A stretch of DNA of 7,050 nt from Mageeibacillus sp. UBA5770 (GTDB lineage: Bacteria; Bacillota_A; Clostridia; Saccharofermentanales; Saccharofermentanaceae), in assembly GCA_002418705.1 (NCBI GenBank), contig DIEQ01000087.1:1-7050 (forward strand), read 5' to 3'. The position numbers were made by a program, and so were the translations under genes. Shown here in pieces: positions 6,014 to 7,050 of the stretch (position 1 is the stretch's first letter; every line of letters begins with the position of its first letter). The notes under the pieces were generated by a model, which was not told the DNA's origin, searched no databases, and was given only the letters and a program-made list of their open reading frames with translations.

Positions 6014-7050
6014 ATGAACATCGGATGTGTAAAGGAAATCAAGATTTTTGAATTTCGAGTGGGTGTTACACCTGACCATGCCAAGACATACGTCCATCGC
6101 GGGCATACCGTATATATAGAAAAGGGCGCCGGTCAGGGATCCGGTTTTTCAGATGAAGAATACATCGAAGCAGGGGCGAAGATACTGGACGACGCAAAAT
6201 CCGTATGGGATATGAGCGATATGATTATGAAGGTCAAGGAACCGCTTGCCAGTGAGTACCCATATTTTCGCGAGGGATTGATTGTATTTACCTATCTTCA
6301 TCTCGCCGCGGATCGTCCGCTGCTTGATGCGATGATGGCTGCAAAGGTTAAGGGCGTCGCTTATGAGACGCTGATCGAGCGGGACGGAAGCCTGCCGCTC
6401 CTTAAGCCCATGAGTGAAATCGCGGGACGCCTTTCCGTGCAGGAGGGCGCAAAATATCTCGAAAAGACATACGGGGGTTCGGGCATACTGTTGTCCGGTG
6501 TCCCCGGCACACCGAAGGGGAATGTCGTCATACTCGGTGCCGGAACCGTAGGAGAGAACGCCTGCAAAATTGCAGTCGGGATGGGTGCGGATGTGACCGT
6601 ACTGGACATCAATATGAACCGCCTGAAGAATCTTGATGAAATATACGGAGGAAGAATCCAGACGCTCGCCAGCACAGATGCTGCGATTGACCGCGTGACA
6701 GAGGATGCTGACCTTGTGATCGGATGTGTCCTGATCCCCGGCAAGAAGACTCCGAAAATATTGTCGAGGGAACACCTGAAAAGAATGAGACAGGGAAGCG
6801 TTATTGTCGACGTGGCGATTGACCAGGGCGGATGCTGTGAAACATCGAGGATGACATACCATGATGATCCGATATTCATCGTCGACGGGATTGTCCATTA
6901 CTGTGTCGGCAACATGGCGGGTTCTGTGCCTCGCACATCGACACTCGCACTGAACAACTACACGCAGAACTACGGTATGCAGATAGCAGAATATGGACTT
7001 GAGGAAGCCTGCCGGAGAAATAGCATCATTTACTCCGCTGTAAATACATA
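6014..7050 (+). CDS. ald: Alanine dehydrogenase (3' truncated by window)
   Basis: NAD-dependent enzyme (EC 1.4.1.1) that interconverts L-alanine with pyruvate plus ammonia; cytoplasmic, usually a hexamer. The frame is open from the ATG to the window end, giving 345 full codons; the family is about 370 residues, so roughly 25 are missing. The N-terminal catalytic domain starts MNIGCVKEIK and has FEFRVGVTP. Substrate and catalytic residues fall exactly at the positions known from characterised Ald proteins: Arg15, Lys75 (VKEP), His96 (TYLHLA) and Asp270 (VAIDQGG). The NAD-binding Rossmann motif is GAGTVG at 175-180, with Asp198 ending the second strand (VTVLDIN), which favours NAD over NADP. 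The related transhydrogenase alpha subunit is less likely because of the Ald-specific KPMSEIAGRL and the HYCVGNMAGSVPRTST segment. A long reading frame on the opposite strand here is a shadow. Confidence 0.96.
   Translation, partial: MNIGCVKEIKIFEFRVGVTPDHAKTYVHRGHTVYIEKGAGQGSGFSDEEYIEAGAKILDDAKSVWDMSDMIMKVKEPLASEYPYFREGLIVFTYLHLAADRPLLDAMMAAKVKGVAYETLIERDGSLPLLKPMSEIAGRLSVQEGAKYLEKTYGGSGILLSGVPGTPKGNVVILGAGTVGENACKIAVGMGADVTVLDINMNRLKNLDEIYGGRIQTLASTDAAIDRVTEDADLVIGCVLIPGKKTPKILSREHLKRMRQGSVIVDVAIDQGGCCETSRMTYHDDPIFIVDGIVHYCVGNMAGSVPRTSTLALNNYTQNYGMQIAEYGLEEACRRNSIIYSAVNT

Noticed and set aside
6149..6898. Long minus-strand frames (also 6361-6879) opposite ald
   Set aside because: They are antisense shadows of the alanine dehydrogenase gene, whose catalytic residues and motifs are all in place on the plus strand.

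Overview
The window looks like chromosomal DNA from a low- to mid-GC Firmicute, most likely a clostridial or Lachnospiraceae-type bacterium. The evidence is strong AGGAGG-type ribosome binding sites, a lipoprotein sugar-binding component with a short lipobox signal, CUT1 sugar permeases without a local ATPase, and remnants typical of clostridial genomes. The species assignment is inference from style only.

Left part (1-2942, + strand): the 3' part of a carbohydrate ABC transporter operon. It holds a MalF-type permease cut by the window start, a MalG-type permease overlapping it by four bases, and an extracellular solute-binding lipoprotein, closed by a clear intrinsic terminator. Next (3014-3853, +) comes a separate alpha/beta-hydrolase esterase of the EstA / CE1-like family with an intact Ser-Asp-His triad.

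Middle part (3854-5028): the most interesting stretch. A complete flavodoxin-family gene (4320-4787, - strand) is followed on the same strand by about 370 bases that an ORF caller sees as empty. Read by eye, they hold three gene remnants in a row: a frameshifted YefM/Phd-type antitoxin, the last few codons of what looks like its YoeB/Txe toxin partner, and the C-terminal end of a LysR-type regulator that lacks an internal segment. This looks like a deletion-scarred graveyard of a toxin-antitoxin module and a regulator, not a working system.

Right part (5029-7050, + strand): a visibly more GC-rich pair of genes, a calcineurin-like metallophosphoesterase with LpxH-like motifs and an alanine dehydrogenase (ald) that runs off the window end with all expected catalytic residues present. 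They may be cotranscribed, since I see no terminator in the 91-base gap.

I found no RNA gene, CRISPR array, insertion sequence or attachment site. I do not see a new biological system. The decayed yefM-yoeB-lysR stack is the observation most worth checking.
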